A DNA stretch of 64,000 nt from the NCBI GenBank assembly GCA_016705685.1, contig JADJLB010000010.1, forward strand, positions 124,001 to 188,000, given 5' to 3'. Source of the DNA: Propionivibrio sp. GTDB taxonomy: Bacteria > Pseudomonadota > Gammaproteobacteria > Burkholderiales > Rhodocyclaceae. Shown here piece by piece: positions 46,897-56,325 of this stretch (position 1 is its first letter; each line of letters begins with the position of its first letter). The notes beneath the pieces are model-generated. The model saw nothing but the letters and a program-made list of their open reading frames with translations, had not been told where the DNA came from and did not search any database. A program made the translations under genes and the position numbers.

Positions 46897-49731
46897 CTAC
46901 CTGGCTTCCGCGACCAGCCGCAATCCCGCTGGCAAAGATTCGCCGAAGGCGCGCCGCTCGTCGGCCAAATCGATTTCAACGACGTTCTGGATCTGGTTGA
47001 TCCACCCTGCGCTGGCATTCGTGGCGCGTAAACGTGAAAGCACGAGATCGCGTATGGGCTCCGGCAGGTCACGTGAGCGGTCGCCGGTCAAACGGGCGAT
47101 CTGCGTGGCGGCGAAGGCGGCAGCTTCAATCTTCTTCCAATCCACCTCAAGCAGCGCTTCAAGCCACTGTCCGGCGACATCGGGTGGGACGACGCGGTGG
47201 TGACTGCCATAGAGGGTCCGGCGTGCGCCCAGACGCCCGAGAGCCCACCAGCCCAGGGGCTTGATCGAGTGATTGCGCAGGCCTTCGACAAGCCATGCGC
47301 CGATTTCGACTTTACGTTCGACGGGCAGATCTTCGAGCGACGCTACGAGGCGCAGCATGTCATCATGGCTGCCGGCGATCGCCGTCGCCAAGCGGCTGGC
47401 CTTCTTGGCTGGCTTTGCTAACAACCAGGGGCTCAATTCGTTCAGCAGGTCTTCCTGCGTAGCGCTCGGTAAACCTCCGGCGGCCCGACGCCACAAGGTC
47501 CACCATTCCGACCAGTTCTGGCTTTCGCCGACGTACTCGATGCCTTGTGGAAGCAGCTGAATAAGTTGTTCGATTCGCCACTCATCGAGCGCGCTGCCGA
47601 GCCCTGGGCGCAAACAGAATCCGGCAAGATTGAGCCATGACCTTTCGTGCTCCGCAGAACGGCGGCGACGCCGCGCCCGCTGCATCAATGCGTCGAAAAG
47701 CGCACGTAGCAACGGCATTTCCCAGTTTTCTCGCTTGCCCAGCAGATGTTCGAGCTGACCGCGCAGGTGCCGGACCTCCTTGCGCAAATCCGCTTTCTCG
47801 GCCGTCGATGAACGGGCGCCGAAGATGCTTTCAATGCACCGAATGGCATCTGCATATTTTGCCGGCAAGGCTGCGGTTGGGACGTCGGGCGCGTTCCTTT
47901 CATTGCCTGCGGTTTCGCCCGCGTCGGCACCGCGCAACTGGAATTCGAGCAACCATCGGCGTTTCGCCTCTTCCACACTGACGCAATGGAGTTCCAGCGT
48001 GCCGACTTCGGTCATCGTACTGATGAGTTGCACCCGCACCTCGCGCTGCGTGATGCCCGAATGCGCCTGCACGACCGTGGCGATGGGCGGCAAGGAAACG
48101 AAGTCCTCTCCGGCCAGGGCGGCGATTTCGCCCGGTTCATAGTGGGTATCGGCCACCGATGAAACGAGGTGAAAGCGAACCGGCTGACCCAGCCGCAGAC
48201 TGAAGATCCGCTCCGGCAACTGGACCTCAAGGCCCTCCTCGCTGCCACGCGGCAGGATGCAGATACCGCTTCGCTCCTTGCCCTGCCCTTCAAGGACAAG
48301 GAAATAGCTCCGTGCCGAACCGCCGCCGATACGCCGTCCATGGCCCTGGCGAACCAGTGCGTAAGCGACGGCACCGCGTGCCACGGCAATGTCGGGATTG
48401 TCGTTATGCAGCACGCGTAGCGCCGCGCCGCGCCAGTCGCCGAGCGTGCTTTGCAGCCGCTCGGCAATCGCCCTGGATCGAAAAACGCCGCCGTTGAACA
48501 GCAGGGTATCGGGGACTGGAACATGCTGCGCGTTGTTTGCCTCGGCTTGAGCCTGCCGGGACACATCGGCATGCCGCTTCAGAAAATCGGCAACATGCCG
48601 TGTAATAGCCGGGTCTGCGGGATAGGGCAAGCCGAATTCGACGATCGCGGCACGCCGCTGCTGCACCGGATCATCCGGCCCGACGTGCGGAAAGAAGCCA
48701 TCGACGAGCAGCTGTCTGACCTCGTTCCGCTTCAGTTCGATTGTTCGCGCGCTGCCGATCAGTCTTGACCCGCCCCCGAGCAAGGTCAGCGGAACGGCCT
48801 CCGGCGCGTCCTCCCCCAAGAGCAGCTCTTTTGCCGCTCGGCATCGCGCGGTCAGTTGAGAAAAGCGTGCTGCCGTAAGCTTTTCCTCCGTGCCGGGCAA
48901 ACGTGATTCAACCAGGTGGGCCAGCGCGAGATCCATGTTGTCGCCACCGAGCATCAGGTGATTGCCGACGCCGATACGGGTCAGTTCCGGCTGGCCGTCC
49001 TGCATCGCCACCTGAATCAGGGTCAGGTCGGTTGTGCCTCCGCCGACATCGCAGACCATCAACAGCCGTGTTTCGGCAAGTTCATCGGCGAGACTTTGCC
49101 GATGTCGGAATATCCAGTCGTAGAACGCCGCCTGCGGTTCTTCGAGCAGTCGCAGCTGCGGCAATCCGGCTTGTCTTGCGGCCTCCAGCGTCAAGGCACG
49201 TGCGCCTTCGTCAAACGACGCCGGAACGGTCAGGATGAGCTGCTGCTTTTCCAGTGGCGCATACGGGAAACGGTGGCGCCAGGCGGCTCGAACGTGCGCG
49301 AGATAGCTTGCGCTGGCGGCGACCGGCGATATCTTTCCGATATCGCTGTCGGCGCCCCAGGGCAATATGGCCGCCATGCGGTCAACCGAAGCATGCGATA
49401 GCCAGCTCTTGGCGCTGGCCACCAGCCGACCTGGCACCTGGGCGCCAAGATCAAGCGCCAGGCGCCCGACAAGGGCCCGGTCGCCGTCCTTTGCCTGATC
49501 CTCTAGCGGCTTCTCTTCGGGAGTCCACGGCAGTTGCAAATCGCCGGGGCTGATCTCCCCCGGCGCGGAATGATAGCGAACCGAAGGCAGCAAGGGCCGC
49601 GCAGCCACCTGCCCGAGGCCGACCAGCTGCTCAATCTCGAATAGCTCGATATCTTGCGTTCCGGGAGCGGCGTACGCCACGACCGTGTTGCTGGTCCCCA
49701 GATCGATGCCGACGGTAAATTGCTTACTCAT
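46897..49731 (-). CDS. Hsp70-family protein with long C-terminal extension (second paralogue)
   Basis: A 944-residue protein with an actin-type ATPase domain: phosphate-1 motif VGIDLGTSNTVVAY at the N-terminus, phosphate-2 CDVGGGTTDLTLI, and FNGGVFRSRAI as the adenosine motif. After about residue 560 the sequence is not DnaK-like; a DUF3731-like helical region is likely, with no EEVD end. It shares the unusual segment RLV-SAKSWL-H--VDR-AAILP with the upstream paralogue. Start ATG at 49731 (MSKQFTVGIDLG) is preferred to one six codons earlier. Third gene of the DUF2760-Hsp70-Hsp70 operon, 59 bases after the second. A chaperone role is inferred; the client is unknown. Confidence 0.85.
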   Translation of the reverse strand: MSKQFTVGIDLGTSNTVVAYAAPGTQDIELFEIEQLVGLGQVAARPLLPSVRYHSAPGEISPGDLQLPWTPEEKPLEDQAKDGDRALVGRLALDLGAQVPGRLVASAKSWLSHASVDRMAAILPWGADSDIGKISPVAASASYLAHVRAAWRHRFPYAPLEKQQLILTVPASFDEGARALTLEAARQAGLPQLRLLEEPQAAFYDWIFRHRQSLADELAETRLLMVCDVGGGTTDLTLIQVAMQDGQPELTRIGVGNHLMLGGDNMDLALAHLVESRLPGTEEKLTAARFSQLTARCRAAKELLLGEDAPEAVPLTLLGGGSRLIGSARTIELKRNEVRQLLVDGFFPHVGPDDPVQQRRAAIVEFGLPYPADPAITRHVADFLKRHADVSRQAQAEANNAQHVPVPDTLLFNGGVFRSRAIAERLQSTLGDWRGAALRVLHNDNPDIAVARGAVAYALVRQGHGRRIGGGSARSYFLVLEGQGKERSGICILPRGSEEGLEVQLPERIFSLRLGQPVRFHLVSSVADTHYEPGEIAALAGEDFVSLPPIATVVQAHSGITQREVRVQLISTMTEVGTLELHCVSVEEAKRRWLLEFQLRGADAGETAGNERNAPDVPTAALPAKYADAIRCIESIFGARSSTAEKADLRKEVRHLRGQLEHLLGKRENWEMPLLRALFDALMQRARRRRRSAEHERSWLNLAGFCLRPGLGSALDEWRIEQLIQLLPQGIEYVGESQNWSEWWTLWRRAAGGLPSATQEDLLNELSPWLLAKPAKKASRLATAIAGSHDDMLRLVASLEDLPVERKVEIGAWLVEGLRNHSIKPLGWWALGRLGARRTLYGSHHRVVPPDVAGQWLEALLEVDWKKIEAAAFAATQIARLTGDRSRDLPEPIRDLVLSRLRATNASAGWINQIQNVVEIDLADERRAFGESLPAGLRLVAEAR

Positions 49732-49790
49732 GCCAGGAAATCGAGCCAAGCACGTTGACGACGACTGTCGTGTCGCTCACGGCCAGCCAC

Positions 49791-51656
49791 TCACTCGGTC
49801 GCGCCGCTTCTCACGTCGAATTCGACCTTCCAGCGTGCCGAATCATTGTGCGGCAACGCTTCGAGTTCCAGCGTTCCAGCTTCGGTCAAGCGCGCTTGCA
49901 GTCTGACGCGAACCACTTCGCCGGCATCACGGCCTTCACTGGGCAAGGTAAGCTGTATTTCATCGAGTTCCTGGAGCTCATCGGGCTCCCAATCGTCAAG
50001 CAAGGCACCCACCTGATCGTGGCGTCGCACCGACGAACCGAAGAAGCGAAAACGAACCTGTTCGCCAACAACCAGGCCGAATTCCTGTGCCGACAGGGCG
50101 GCTTCACTGCCCTCCTCCATCCCGAAAGGCGCCAGGCACAGCGCCTGAATGGGCGGTTGTATTCCCGGTACGGCGGGCATCACCGATTCAACGGCCACGT
50201 AATAGGAACGGGCCGAGCCGCCCCGGATACGAACGCCCTGCCCGCGGCGCACATACCCGTAATAGGCGGCGCCGCGCGCAACGGCCAGATCGAGGTCGGC
50301 GCCTTCGAGCGGACGGGCGGGCGGCGCATTTTCGCTGGCGAGCCAAGCATTGATCGTCGACAGTGTACGCTGGGCCAGCAGGTCGGATTTGAAGACGCCA
50401 CCGTTGAACAGCACGGCGGTCGGATGCAGAAACGTTGCGTCAGCCGGCAACTGGCCGGCAAACCCGGCCAGATCGTCGGTGGCCGTCACCTGGCGTGCAA
50501 GGAAAGCGGCCAGATGGCGAGTGATCGCGGCATCCTGTGCGTAAGGCAAGCCAAGCTGAGTCAGGCCGGCGCGGCCACGACCCTGGGGATGGTCGGCAAT
50601 CGACACCGCCGGGAAGAAACCTTCGAGCAACGCGGCGCTAAGCTCCTCGCGCGTCAGCTCGCTACGGATCGATCCGCCGATCAACTTCGTTCCCCGACTG
50701 GCGATGACCAGAGGCACAGACTGGCTTTGCGGATCGTTAAGCAGCGCTTCCTTGGCCGAGCGGCAGGCGTGCGTCAGCGTACGCAATTGCCAGGCATCCA
50801 GCTTGGTGCCCTGCTTGGAGAGTTTGCCGGCAACGGTATACGCCAGCGCCAAATCCATGTTGTCGCCACCCAGCAGAATATGCTCGCCGACGGCGACCCG
50901 ATGCAATTCGAGTATGCCGTCGTTTTCAAGTACGGCGATCAGCGAGAAATCGCTGGTTCCGCCGCCGACATCGACCACCAGAATGATTTCACCCGGCCGC
51001 ACCTCTTTCCGCCAGCTGCCAGCGCTTTTCTGGATCCAGCTGTACAAGGCCGCCTGCGGTTCTTCGAGCAGAATCAAGTGCGCACAACCCGCCGCTCTGG
51101 CGGCTTCGGCGGTCAGCTCACGCGCTGCCGGGTCGAAGGACGCCGGGATCGTGACGACGATTTCCTGCTCAACGAAAGGCGCATCGGGCTGAGCCTGATC
51201 CCAGGCGGCGCGCAGATGGGCGAGATAACGTTGCGACGCTTCGAAGGGCGACAGGCGTGGCACTTCCGGTGGGGCGTCGTTGGGTAGGATGGCCGCACGA
51301 CGATCGACGCCCGCGTGGCAAAGCCAGCTCTTGGCGCTCGATACCAGGCGGATGGGCGTTGCCGCTCCACGGCTGCGCGCCATTTCGCCGATCGCAAAAT
51401 CCTGATCGGCCGTCCACGGCAAGGTCAGCGCGCCAGCGGCCATTTCGTCCGCATGCGGAAGATAGACAAACGACGGGAGCAGGCCCAGAGACTCGACCGT
51501 TCCGGGCGCAGTCAGTTGCGGTATCGGCAATACGCTTTGGGTCACCTGCTCCCCGTCGCAACGGCTGATATCGACATAGGAAAGCGCGCAGTGGGTCGTC
51601 CCCAGATCGATGCCAAGCGAATACTTTGGCGCAGGGCCATGGTTGATCCCGATCAC
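49791..51656 (-). CDS. Hsp70-family protein (first paralogue)
   Basis: A 621-residue protein with phosphate-1 LGIDLGTTHCALSY (14-27), VTIPASFDPAAR (168-179), phosphate-2 VVDVGGGTSDFSLI (227-240) and LFNGGVFKS (416-424). The C-terminal 120 residues are beta-rich and could be a short substrate-binding domain, but no helical lid or EEVD tail follows, unlike DnaK. Its start overlaps the DUF2760 stop by four bases, so the two are translationally coupled. No J-protein or GrpE gene is nearby. Confidence 0.88.
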   Translation of the reverse strand: MIGINHGPAPKYSLGIDLGTTHCALSYVDISRCDGEQVTQSVLPIPQLTAPGTVESLGLLPSFVYLPHADEMAAGALTLPWTADQDFAIGEMARSRGAATPIRLVSSAKSWLCHAGVDRRAAILPNDAPPEVPRLSPFEASQRYLAHLRAAWDQAQPDAPFVEQEIVVTIPASFDPAARELTAEAARAAGCAHLILLEEPQAALYSWIQKSAGSWRKEVRPGEIILVVDVGGGTSDFSLIAVLENDGILELHRVAVGEHILLGGDNMDLALAYTVAGKLSKQGTKLDAWQLRTLTHACRSAKEALLNDPQSQSVPLVIASRGTKLIGGSIRSELTREELSAALLEGFFPAVSIADHPQGRGRAGLTQLGLPYAQDAAITRHLAAFLARQVTATDDLAGFAGQLPADATFLHPTAVLFNGGVFKSDLLAQRTLSTINAWLASENAPPARPLEGADLDLAVARGAAYYGYVRRGQGVRIRGGSARSYYVAVESVMPAVPGIQPPIQALCLAPFGMEEGSEAALSAQEFGLVVGEQVRFRFFGSSVRRHDQVGALLDDWEPDELQELDEIQLTLPSEGRDAGEVVRVRLQARLTEAGTLELEALPHNDSARWKVEFDVRSGATE

Positions 51657-52216
51657 AGTTCCACCTCCGCAGGCGCGACGATGCGCAGATCGTGTCCTTC
51701 GGCGAGCTTGGGCAGGCGCGTATCAACTACGCGCCAGCCGCGATGGGCAATACTGCCGGTGAAGGGTGGTTGGCCGACCACGTTGCCGGTGACGCGAATC
51801 GCCGCGGCATCGAATCCCAAAGGAAGCGTGATCCGGCTGCCTTCGGCTTCGTCGCGTACCGGGCTGATCGAGAAGTTGTCGCGCAGTACCTTGCGACAGC
51901 CTTCGTGCACCACACGGGCCGCGACGCCAATATCGACGTCGGCATAGGCCGCGACGTCTTCCTGAATGAAGTCGATGAACCGCGCCTCGCGCTGGAGCAG
52001 GCCGAGAAGCTGCAGCGCCGCTTCCGGTGCCGTTTCGCGCAGCGGGATTGGCGCGGGCTTAGCGACGGCTGGCGCAGGCGTCACGGATGCGGCAGATCTG
52101 TTGCCGTCGCGCAGAGCCTGAACATCGGCAGCAAACTGGCGGTCGGAAATGATCGCGAAGAAGCTGCCAAAAGCAATGGATACTCTGCTTAGAAAGTTTG
52201 GAGAGTCTTGTTTCAT
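51653..52216 (-). CDS. DUF2760 domain protein
   Basis: A 187-residue protein. Residues 1-25 (MKQDSPNFLSRVSIAFGSFFAII) form a weakly hydrophobic amphipathic stretch; a Pro/Ala-rich linker (about 43-62) leads to the conserved C-terminal part with LLQREARFIDFIQEDVAAY and PPFTGSIAHRGWRV, which define DUF2760. Function is unknown. Coupling to Hsp70 genes suggests it is an adaptor or membrane tether for them; that is inference from position. Confidence 0.83.
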   Translation of the reverse strand: MKQDSPNFLSRVSIAFGSFFAIISDRQFAADVQALRDGNRSAASVTPAPAVAKPAPIPLRETAPEAALQLLGLLQREARFIDFIQEDVAAYADVDIGVAARVVHEGCRKVLRDNFSISPVRDEAEGSRITLPLGFDAAAIRVTGNVVGQPPFTGSIAHRGWRVVDTRLPKLAEGHDLRIVAPAEVEL

Positions 52217-52599
52217 GGAATGTACCTGGAATGAATAATTGCCGCCGAGGCAGCAGGGTCATGTGTTCTGGAGATGATCCGTCGGCGCTTTGACTGGCCT
52301 TTGCAGTGCGTCGCAGAATGCTTGCCGAATCAGCGTCGTCGCGGAGTTCACGCGGAGGTCTTGTTCCCGGAGCTTGCCCGCTGGCAGGCGCGGCAACCAC
52401 GCCGTTCCGGGATTTCCTGCGGGCTTAAGGCTAAGCGGCCGCTGGCGCTTGGGGCGTTTCAGACGCGGCGCAATATAAACTATTTTTCAATTTTCGGGTA
52501 GGTGTCTGCCTGCCTCATCTGGTCTGTCTTCCGGTTTGATAGACACCTTGCAGCAAGCAATCCGGTTGCTGCCCGTCAGATTCCTTGGTCAAAGGCCGG
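52217..52599. other. Intergenic region with inverted repeats between caspase and DUF2760 genes
   Basis: About 380 bases without a supported gene; it should hold the promoter of the DUF2760-Hsp70 operon (minus strand). GGTGTCT (52501-52507) is inverted at 52541-52547 (AGACACC), and GCAGCAA (52550-52556) pairs with TTGCTGC (52566-52572). Neither has a T tract. A plus-strand frame at 52274-52501 shows no recognisable protein. Confidence 0.4.
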
Positions 52600-54261
52600 T
52601 TAACCCGCCAGTCCGGAAGCTGCCTGGCGAATGGCGACGAGTTCGGTCAGATCCGATTCGACGAGGCGGTTGCCGCGCTGCTTGATCCGTTCCCGGCGGA
52701 TGAACACGTTGATGCCCGGAACAACCCAGAGCTTAACCTCGATTTTTGTCGCATTTCTGTCGCCGACTGACCAGCCGCTGGCCACGATGCGAAAGGCGTT
52801 GTATTCCCCCGCCGGCACGCGGATCTTCTCCCGCGCCTGGATCGACACGTCCATCGTAACCCGCTTCGTTTCACCGGCGGAACGCCCTATTTTCATCACC
52901 ACGTTGTTAAGCGAGGTCCAGCGCTTGCCCACCTGCAACTCGGCGGGGAAAAGCTGCTGCGGCACGTCGGCTACGTTGTCGCGGTTTTCGACCGCATTGC
53001 CCATCAGGTCGACCACCAACTTACCGTGATTCATCTCGACCCGGTCGTTGTCCTCATCCACCCGCGTGACCCGATTCTGAAACGTATTCTTGACGCTACC
53101 GGTGAGCAAGTCGCTGCTGCGCAGAATGTAGGAATCCCCGACGGTGAACTTGCGCCCCAGCGGAAAGCGGCCGGCCGAATAGGGATTGTGTGAAACCGCC
53201 GCGAGCGTCTCAACGGGCACCAGGGCTTCGCCCTCCGCCAAGTCTGCCTGCTCCGCGCCAGGGCTGATTCTCTTCGGCTTCACCGCGCTGTGGCTCTGGC
53301 GTTGTCCCTGTGTGCCCAGCAGCGCATTCAGCCTGGCCTGAGCGATCTCGCTGAAGCGGCCGTTCGGGTACTTGCGCAGGTATTCGATCCAGTCTTCAGC
53401 GCGCCGCGAGGTCTTGATGCGATTCCAGTGCGCCACCTCCTCTTCGACTTGGCGTTCCACTTCTTCTTCGGACAGCTTGGGCGCCGCGCGCAGAAAGATG
53501 AAGACGTCACTTTCCAGCGAGGTGGATTCCCAGGGGATCTGCTCACCGCCGGATGCCAGGCGGACGTTGAGTCGGACGCGCTTCAGTGCGTCCTCGATGC
53601 GCACGCCCGGACGGGAGAGTTCCTCGACCAAATTCTCGGTGTAGAGCCCGTTCTTGCGGGTACCGTCGAAGGCTACGTTGCCCGGTGCGGTAGCATAGGC
53701 GAGCAGGCTGCCGACCGGTGCGTCGAACTGGCTCAGCCCTTTGTTCTGTGGCTTGTAGGCGGTGCCGAAGGGGTTGTCTCGGCAGGCATCGAGGATTACC
53801 ACGAAAGTTTTCTCCGCCCCTTTGCGCTGCGCCAGAACAAAGTGGTCGAGCACCTGGCCGAGTTCGATGCAGTCAGCCTTCAAGGCGGCGGCGGAGCTCA
53901 CCGCTGCGTTGACGGGCAGAAGGTAGTTGCGCCAGTCGAGTTGCGCACCATGGCCGGCGTAGTAGAACACCGCAAGCTTGGTGTCGGACGACTGCACGCG
54001 CTTGCCGAAGCGCTCGATGGCTTCAAGCATGGTGGTACGACTGGCGTCAAGCTGGAGGTCGACGCTGAAGCCGGCATTGTCGAGCAGCGTGTGCATGGCC
54101 TTGGCATCGTTGGTCGGGTTGACCAGCAAAGACTGTGGATAGGCGGCATTGCCGATAACGAGCGCGGTCTGCGCACCATCGGCCGCCGCCCACAACAGGC
54201 GGCTAGGCAACAGGCACGGGGCGATCGCCAAGGTTTGCAGGAAGTTACGACGGTTCGGCAT
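52600..54261 (-). CDS. Caspase-like (peptidase C14) protein with Tat-like signal
   Basis: A 553-residue protein. The N-terminus MPNRRNFLQTLAIAPCLL resembles a twin-arginine signal. The caspase fold follows (about 30-260) with the catalytic dyad His104 (YYAGHGAQ) and Cys160 (LDACRDNP), both intact. A helical linker (about 260-330) resembles repeats seen in other prokaryotic caspases, and the C-terminal 200 residues are a beta-rich domain with no clear name. Likely periplasmic. It lies upstream of DUF2760 on the same strand, 383 bases away. Substrate unknown. Confidence 0.88.
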   Translation of the reverse strand: MPNRRNFLQTLAIAPCLLPSRLLWAAADGAQTALVIGNAAYPQSLLVNPTNDAKAMHTLLDNAGFSVDLQLDASRTTMLEAIERFGKRVQSSDTKLAVFYYAGHGAQLDWRNYLLPVNAAVSSAAALKADCIELGQVLDHFVLAQRKGAEKTFVVILDACRDNPFGTAYKPQNKGLSQFDAPVGSLLAYATAPGNVAFDGTRKNGLYTENLVEELSRPGVRIEDALKRVRLNVRLASGGEQIPWESTSLESDVFIFLRAAPKLSEEEVERQVEEEVAHWNRIKTSRRAEDWIEYLRKYPNGRFSEIAQARLNALLGTQGQRQSHSAVKPKRISPGAEQADLAEGEALVPVETLAAVSHNPYSAGRFPLGRKFTVGDSYILRSSDLLTGSVKNTFQNRVTRVDEDNDRVEMNHGKLVVDLMGNAVENRDNVADVPQQLFPAELQVGKRWTSLNNVVMKIGRSAGETKRVTMDVSIQAREKIRVPAGEYNAFRIVASGWSVGDRNATKIEVKLWVVPGINVFIRRERIKQRGNRLVESDLTELVAIRQAASGLAG

Positions 54262-54356
54262 CCAATCCCTCGTTTTGACACGTTGATCTCATCGTTTGAA
54301 CAGCCCCCAAAATTCCATTCACATTCCGGTTGCCGGCATCGGTAAGCAGGAGAATA

Positions 54357-55196
54357 TCAGTCGCGATCCAGCAGCTCCACAAGTTCGGCGGCAAAGCGCT
54401 CGGGCCGGAAAAGGTGCGGGCAGTGGTCGGCACCCTCATAGAAACTCAGGCGCGAATGCGGAATTCGTCCGGCGATATAACGTGCCGTCTCGGCCGTGTA
54501 GAAGTTGCTGGCCGTGCCATGGGCGAGCAAGGTTGGCACATCGATCGTCGGCAGCACGTCGCGGTAATCGGCAGCGACCAGGGATTCCCAAATGGCGATG
54601 ACCGGCGCCGGGTCGATCAGGCGCACGGCATCGCGGATCGCTCGCCAGCCTGCCGTATCGCGCAGGTAGGTCTCGCGTGCTTTGTCGTTGAGCCCGAAGG
54701 CAATCAGGCGCAGCACACCCTCGACAAAATCGGCGTTGAAATCATCGAGCATGCGCTGCGCGCGTTCTGCGTTGAAGTCGCTGTAGATCCCGCCGTTCCA
54801 GGTGTCGGTGGTCACCAGCTTCGGCGATTGGTCGATGAAGGCAAGATGCGAAAAGCGTTGTGTGCCGAAATCACGGATGCATTGCCACAGCGTCAGCGCA
54901 CCCATCGAATGGCCAACGGCAGCAATTTTTTCGATCCCGAGATGATCGAGCAGATTGATGACGTCGCGAGCCAGGCGCTGCACATCGGGCTTGCCGGGTT
55001 GGGTCAATGGATGGCCGCCGTGGGCTCGCGCATCCGGGCGCAGCAGGCAACATCGCCCCATCAGCGGTTTGATCAAGGGCGCCCAGGACGCATGGCTGGA
55101 GGTCCAGCCGTGCAGCAGCAGAATCGGCGTGCCATTCCCGGTCAAACGGATATCGAGCAGCTCGCCATCGTCGGCAGTGATCGTCTGGTGTTTCAT
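54357..55196 (-). CDS. Alpha/beta-hydrolase
   Basis: A 279-residue hydrolase of the fold's lipase/epoxide-hydrolase-like class. It has the oxyanion segment LLLHGWTSSH, the nucleophile elbow GHSMGAL (Ser97) and a C-terminal His in GADHCPHLF. The usual acid position (LLAHGTASNFY) lacks Asp, so the acid may sit elsewhere. ATG at 55196 (MKHQTITADDG) is the natural start; the frame upstream overlaps the next gene. It lies 10 bases after the carbonic-anhydrase-like gene and is probably in its operon. Substrate unknown. Confidence 0.82.
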   Translation of the reverse strand: MKHQTITADDGELLDIRLTGNGTPILLLHGWTSSHASWAPLIKPLMGRCCLLRPDARAHGGHPLTQPGKPDVQRLARDVINLLDHLGIEKIAAVGHSMGALTLWQCIRDFGTQRFSHLAFIDQSPKLVTTDTWNGGIYSDFNAERAQRMLDDFNADFVEGVLRLIAFGLNDKARETYLRDTAGWRAIRDAVRLIDPAPVIAIWESLVAADYRDVLPTIDVPTLLAHGTASNFYTAETARYIAGRIPHSRLSFYEGADHCPHLFRPERFAAELVELLDRD

Positions 55197-55206
55197 CTTA
55201 AGCCTG

Positions 55207-56277
55207 TCAATCGGCCAGGAGTTCCAGGCTGCGCGAGCGCCAATCGAGTACGGCCGTCCGCGTGGCCATCCGCTCGACAAGTGTGGGGAATTCGGCACGG
55301 ATCACCGTTGCGGCAAATCCGGAGAGAAAGCGCGATTTGAGTTCAGCCCTCGCCCGGTCGACGCCGATTTCGTCGTAGGGTACCGAGGCGAGTAGCAAGA
55401 AACCGTCGGCAGGAATCCGCCCGGCGTTCATGTTGTTCTCGATGATGCCGGCCGCCTTGCGGATCGGATCGGCGAGATCCGGGCTGTAGGGGCCGATAAT
55501 CAGCGCCAGATTGGGCGTGTGCAAGAAGTCGAAGCCACGGCCGAGACAGATCATCCACTCGCGATGCTCGATATCCAGCGTACGCTCCCGGCGGCGCACT
55601 TGTTCGCGGACCTGGGCGATGTGATCGAGGTTGCCGGCCAGCAAGGGCAGCAGGTCGGCGCGCATCTGCGCCGGCATGTCGGGCAGCAGCGCCGCCAGTC
55701 GCGGCTCCAGCGTGGCAACGTCCCACGCACCGAGTGTGGACAGGTCAAGAATCCGCCCGTCGACGCCGTGGATCGCCAAGGCGTCCTCGTCGGTTTCGAA
55801 ACCGCAGACCAGCGGGTAGACGGTACCGTGACCGCTGCCGAAAATGTGTTCGACCTGGGACCGGATTTCCTGCGTGTGGGCTATGGCGGCTTGCGTATCA
55901 AAGGCAAAGCCGGCACAACCGCGCGCGGGGTCGCCTTTCGACCAGTGGTAGGTAATCAGGAAAAGAACTCGCCGCCCGTCGCCGACCATGCGCTGGACAT
56001 GATGGGCAAGCACCTCGCCGAGATGCGGCCAGCCCAGATCGAACATCCCGCCGAGGTTGCGAAACGGCATCAGAATGCCCGTCGGCGTGTTGGTGGCCAC
56101 CGGAATGTTGATGCGACCGTCCATGCATTTGAGCACGGCAATGGCCGTTGGGTGTTCGGCGAGGTAGCGTCCGCGAGCGAGCCAAGCCTCGGGGCTCTTG
56201 AATGACTCGCCATGGCGGTGCGCCAGATCGAACAGCCAGTCGATGCGTTCCTGGATGGGCTTGCTGTGGATATCCAT
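55207..56277 (-). CDS. Carbonic-anhydrase-like protein with the CsoSCA-type zinc site
   Basis: A 356-residue soluble protein. VLKCMDGRI gives Cys51-x-Asp53-x-Arg55, the zinc ligand and Asp/Arg pair of beta-type carbonic anhydrases. His111 (LITYHWSKGD) and Cys121 (RGCAGF) are nine residues apart, close to the His-x10-Cys spacing of the carboxysomal enzyme CsoSCA, not the His-x2-Cys of common beta enzymes. There are no carboxysome or RuBisCO genes in the window. It probably represents the non-carboxysomal branch of this family; activity is not proven. Neighbours are an alpha/beta hydrolase (10 bases) and MAPEG (48 bases). Confidence 0.6.
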   Translation of the reverse strand: MDIHSKPIQERIDWLFDLAHRHGESFKSPEAWLARGRYLAEHPTAIAVLKCMDGRINIPVATNTPTGILMPFRNLGGMFDLGWPHLGEVLAHHVQRMVGDGRRVLFLITYHWSKGDPARGCAGFAFDTQAAIAHTQEIRSQVEHIFGSGHGTVYPLVCGFETDEDALAIHGVDGRILDLSTLGAWDVATLEPRLAALLPDMPAQMRADLLPLLAGNLDHIAQVREQVRRRERTLDIEHREWMICLGRGFDFLHTPNLALIIGPYSPDLADPIRKAAGIIENNMNAGRIPADGFLLLASVPYDEIGVDRARAELKSRFLSGFAATVIRAEFPTLVERMATRTAVLDWRSRSLELLAD

Positions 56278-56325
56278 GGTCGGTTGTCAGTGGCGATTGC
56301 GATGGATCACGATGGGTGACAACAC

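Noticed and set aside
49755..51287. 510-codon plus-strand open frame
   Set aside because: Fully opposite the first Hsp70 gene, which has clear ATPase motifs; the frame's protein is low in hydrophobic structure and unrecognisable.
53290..54345. 351-codon plus-strand open frame
   Set aside because: Mirror of the caspase gene, where the catalytic His and Cys motifs prove the minus strand.
54330..55340. 336-codon plus-strand open frame
   Set aside because: Opposite the alpha/beta hydrolase with its GHSMGAL elbow.
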